Below, one piece after another: positions 61,707 to 64,000 of a stretch of 64,000 nt of DNA (its first letter is position 1; each line of letters begins with the position of its first letter). Where the stretch lies: assembly GCA_033852075.1 (NCBI GenBank), contig JAWSVC010000007.1, positions 1 to 64,000 of the forward strand, written 5' to 3'. Position numbers and translations under genes: made by a program. Source of the stretch: QZLE01 sp033852075. GTDB taxonomy: Bacteria > Pseudomonadota > Gammaproteobacteria > QZLD01. The notes beneath the pieces were generated by a model that made no database searches, was not told the DNA's origin, and saw only the letters and a program-made list of their open reading frames with translations.

Positions 61707-62393
61707 TCACACACCTGAATCATTAATCACTATACCGTCTTGAAGCTGAACATTTCGCTTGGCAATATCTATAACCGCCGGATCATGCGATGCGGTAACA
61801 ATGGTAATTCCATGATGTTCATTCAGCCTTAACATCAATTCAATAAGGTCTTTGGTGCAGCTTGAATCAAGGTTTGCAGTTGGCTCGTCTGCCAATACCA
61901 GCTTTGGCTCAGAAGCAATCGCTCGTGCAACTGCTACACGCTGTTGTTGACCGCCAGACATCTCACTAGGGCGACGATTCTCCATACCTGCCAGACCAAC
62001 CTCGGCCAGCATATCTTTTGCTAATTTACTGCGCTTCTTTGTTGGTATCCCTTGCAACTGCATAATAAATTCGACATTTTCCTGCGCGCTTAACACTGGT
62101 ATCAAATTATAGGCCTGGAATACAAACCCCATCTGATGCAACCTGATATCTGAAAGCTGTGCTTTATTAAGATCTACCAAGCGCTGCCCACAGAAAAAAA
62201 CTTCGCCACTATTAATTGTATCCAGTGCACCAATGGCATTTAGCAAAGTTGACTTGCCTGAGCCAGACGGGCCAGAAAGACAAACAAATTCACCATCATT
62301 AACTGAAAGGTCAACATGCTGTAAGGCATGGACTTCGTTTTCACCTGGGTTATAGGTTCTTGATACCTTTTTGCATTCGATTATGTTGGTCAT
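61707..62393 (-). CDS. ABC transporter ATPase of the LolD/MacB type
   Basis: A 228-residue ATPase starting MTNIIECKKVSRTYNPGENEVHAL. Walker A is LSGPSGSGKSTLLNAIGALD, the Q-loop VFQAYNLIPVLSAQENV, the signature EMSGGQQQRVAVARAIA, Walker B LVLADEPTANLD and the H-loop VTASHD. These are the features of the MacB/LolD family, which power export or lipoprotein extraction with FtsX-type permeases. The permease genes lie upstream on the same strand. Confidence 0.92.
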   Translation of the reverse strand: MTNIIECKKVSRTYNPGENEVHALQHVDLSVNDGEFVCLSGPSGSGKSTLLNAIGALDTINSGEVFFCGQRLVDLNKAQLSDIRLHQMGFVFQAYNLIPVLSAQENVEFIMQLQGIPTKKRSKLAKDMLAEVGLAGMENRRPSEMSGGQQQRVAVARAIASEPKLVLADEPTANLDSSCTKDLIELMLRLNEHHGITIVTASHDPAVIDIAKRNVQLQDGIVINDSGV

Positions 62394-62410
62394 ACATTCA
62401 CCATACAATT

Positions 62411-62601
62411 ATTTACCTTGTAGGTTGGTGATGAACGTCAGTGAACCCCAACGATTTTTTACCAACCTTTCCTTGTTGGGCTTCGCGAGCTCAGCACCAA
62501 CCTACAACATTGTCCACACGTGTGAACAATCTTCTTTCTAGAAACTTTGTTCATGCAAATTACCATGCAATATTGAGATTCCCGCCTGCGCGGGAATGAC
62601 G
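62411..62601. repeat. Repeats and a 22-bp palindrome between permease and ATPase genes
   Basis: It holds TGTAGGTTGGTG, a TTGGGCTTCGCGAGCTCAGC element with CACCAACCTACA (62475-62505), an imperfect 22-bp palindrome at 62509-62530 (core ACACGTGT, outer arms ATTGT/ACAAT), and ATTCCCGCCTGCGCGGGAAT with GACG (62578-62601). Confidence 0.7.
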
Positions 62602-62619
62602 TAGTTTTTGACAAGTAAT

Positions 62620-63852
62620 TTAGTGTTTATTCAACGCCTCTACCGGATCCATCTTAACTGCTCGCCATGCCGGAAACATACTCGCGAATACCCCTAGCAG
62701 AAGTATCATCACAACAATACTAACCGAGTCCTGCCACAAATAAATCGGAATCCACACCTTGCGAAAACCCATCTTATCCAGCCCATCTGCAAAGGCAGTT
62801 AAATCAATTCCATCACTAAGAAGCTCTAATCCAATAGCTCCAAAAACAAACCCAAGCAATAAGCCAAGAGTTACCAGCAACCACGACTCTATAAGAACCT
62901 GTTTTAGTATCATTGCTGGTTTCATACCTAATGCTTGAAACAAGCCAAACTCCCTGATGCGTTCATAAAAAGCGGTAAGAAGAGTATTTACCAAGCCAAA
63001 TGCCAAGGCGATCAGCATAATAAAATGCCATATCCAGATGTTGTATTCTGCAAATTCGGTAAATATTGCCATCTGGCGATTAAGCTCTTTCCAGGTTTGG
63101 ATATCTAAAGTTTTGGTATTTATATTCAAACCAAGTCCAAGCTTTGCTGACTCAAGCCCAACACCGTCATTAACTCTAATTGAAACCTCAGTCACGCTAT
63201 CATCAAGCCCAAGTAATTTTTGCGCTTTGTTTCTGGATATAAATGCGAAGCTGGTTTCCAATGCTTCAACGCCAGTATCATAGATACCAATAATCTTTAG
63301 ACCTATCTCTTTTAACTGTTTATCCTTCCCTTGAGTCATTATCACGATGCGTTTACCCAGCCTAGTCTCTAACTGCTCGGCCATCTTTTTGCCAATCACC
63401 ACACCAGAAGAGTTTGTATCATCCAACATTTTACCTTCTAGCTTTACACCGCCAACAAACGATATCTTCTCTTCTGTTTTCGGGTCTATTCCAATGAGGC
63501 TAACCCCTCGGGTTTCACGTTCACTTACCACAACAGCTGGCACATTTATTCTTCCAGTCCACATCTTGATTTGTTGGTTTTGATCCAGACTCAACTTAAG
63601 ATCTTTAGTAAGCTTAAAACTGTGATAGACCGATGGGTCATCAACATACCCCTGTGCATGTATCTTCATATGCCCAGACATATTGTTAACGGTATCTTCA
63701 ATTGCTGATAGCTGCCAACCTCGAAGCAGTGCATCGTAAAGAATCATTGAGAATACACCAATTGCTACCGCAATCATTATCAAGGAATTACGACGCCACT
63801 GCCGCCAGATATTTCTCCATGCGAGATGCAGTAGTAATTTCATCTTATTCAT
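62620..63852 (-). CDS. ABC transporter permease, FtsX/MacB/LolCE type
   Basis: A 410-residue permease with one N-terminal helix (LIMIAVAIGVFSMILYDALL), a large periplasmic domain at about 50-265, and three C-terminal helices beginning IWHFIMLIALAFGLVNTLL. The FtsX landmarks are ERIREFGLFQALGMKPAMIL and the closing FPAWRAVKMDPVEALNKH. It overlaps the stop of the preceding permease gene by eight bases. With the LolD-like ATPase and a second permease this is a MacB- or LolCDE-like assembly. Confidence 0.92.
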   Translation of the reverse strand: MNKMKLLLHLAWRNIWRQWRRNSLIMIAVAIGVFSMILYDALLRGWQLSAIEDTVNNMSGHMKIHAQGYVDDPSVYHSFKLTKDLKLSLDQNQQIKMWTGRINVPAVVVSERETRGVSLIGIDPKTEEKISFVGGVKLEGKMLDDTNSSGVVIGKKMAEQLETRLGKRIVIMTQGKDKQLKEIGLKIIGIYDTGVEALETSFAFISRNKAQKLLGLDDSVTEVSIRVNDGVGLESAKLGLGLNINTKTLDIQTWKELNRQMAIFTEFAEYNIWIWHFIMLIALAFGLVNTLLTAFYERIREFGLFQALGMKPAMILKQVLIESWLLVTLGLLLGFVFGAIGLELLSDGIDLTAFADGLDKMGFRKVWIPIYLWQDSVSIVVMILLLGVFASMFPAWRAVKMDPVEALNKH

Positions 63853-64000
63853 CCCTCATGATCTTAACCGGGTCAATTCTTAAAACCCGCAGTGCAGGAA
63901 TAATTGCAGCTAACTGAGTTGCCACAACCATCAAAATTGGAGAGGCAACCAATGCATAAACATCCAACTTAGGATAAAGGCGTTCTGGCATATGAAACTC
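63845..64000 (-). CDS. Second FtsX-type permease (partial, runs off right edge)
   Basis: The last 51 codons of a gene read in from the right edge: LVASPILMVVATQLAAIIPALRVLRIDPVKIMRDE and stop. The IPALRxxRxDPVxxMR ending is the C-terminal signature of FtsX/MacB permeases. Its stop overlaps the start of the next permease gene (ATGAATAAG), so the two are translationally coupled. Confidence 0.85.
   Translation of the reverse strand, partial: EFHMPERLYPKLDVYALVASPILMVVATQLAAIIPALRVLRIDPVKIMRDE

Noticed and set aside
61394..61723. N-terminal 110 residues of the barrel protein frame
   Set aside because: The sequence is built from repeat families found elsewhere in non-coding gaps, and includes no credible signal before residue 111.

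Overview
This window is AT-rich and looks like a chromosomal contig from a gammaproteobacterium, probably free-living and aquatic. The evidence is the conserved blocks pcnB-folK-panB-panC, nnr-tsaE-amidase, prfB-lysS and sdhCDAB-sdhE, together with a class GN sortase and its VIT/VWA target protein, which are typical of marine gammaproteobacteria. The exact lineage cannot be fixed from the sequence alone. I saw no rRNA, tRNA, CRISPR array or transposase. Many short palindromic intergenic repeats are present.

Layout. (1) 1-13.6 kb is accessory DNA: a nucleotidyltransferase cut by the left edge, an XRE repressor with two operator palindromes, a frameshifted toxin-like gene with an ATGA-overlapping partner, a MATE exporter, a fibronectin-III lipoprotein, a beta-helix protein, a PLD-type phosphodiesterase, frameshifted EthD and DsrE genes, a beta-propeller lipoprotein and three orphan periplasmic binding proteins. 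(2) 13.7-29.6 kb is a long minus-strand housekeeping run: pcnB, folK, a deoxynucleoside kinase, panB, panC, pgi, nnr, [VIT/VWA sortase target, class GN sortase], tsaE, an AmiC-like amidase, truD, recD. The sortase pair sits inside the usual nnr-tsaE-amidase cluster. (3) 29.6-38.2 kb holds two tandem giant secreted subtilases with Ig-like modules and a repeated Cys-bounded module. Each is preceded by CRP-like palindromes next to sigma70-like promoters. (4) 38.2-49 kb has a small lipoprotein with an ABC ATPase, an Hpt-HD-GYP protein, a B12/radical-SAM protein, a zinc-ribbon/TM/TPR protein, a rhomboid protease, a class 1A dihydroorotate dehydrogenase and a PAS-only protein. (5) 49-56 kb carries sdhE-sdhB-sdhA-sdhD-sdhC, lysS and prfB with its programmed frameshift. 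(6) 56-60 kb has brnTA, an Imm22-like orphan, small and secreted unknowns, and a PQQ-propeller/golvesin protein with another CRP-like promoter. (7) 60-64 kb encodes an outer-membrane barrel protein with a MacB/LolCDE-like ABC exporter that runs off the right edge.

The most interesting signals are: a four-site CRP-like regulatory motif shared by the two subtilases and the PQQ-propeller protein; the toxin-like/partner pair at 1285-2068, whose original frame and ATGA overlap can be reconstructed; the sortase module with an unusual YPKTA sorting motif; and three accessory genes each lacking exactly one base, while the core genes are intact.
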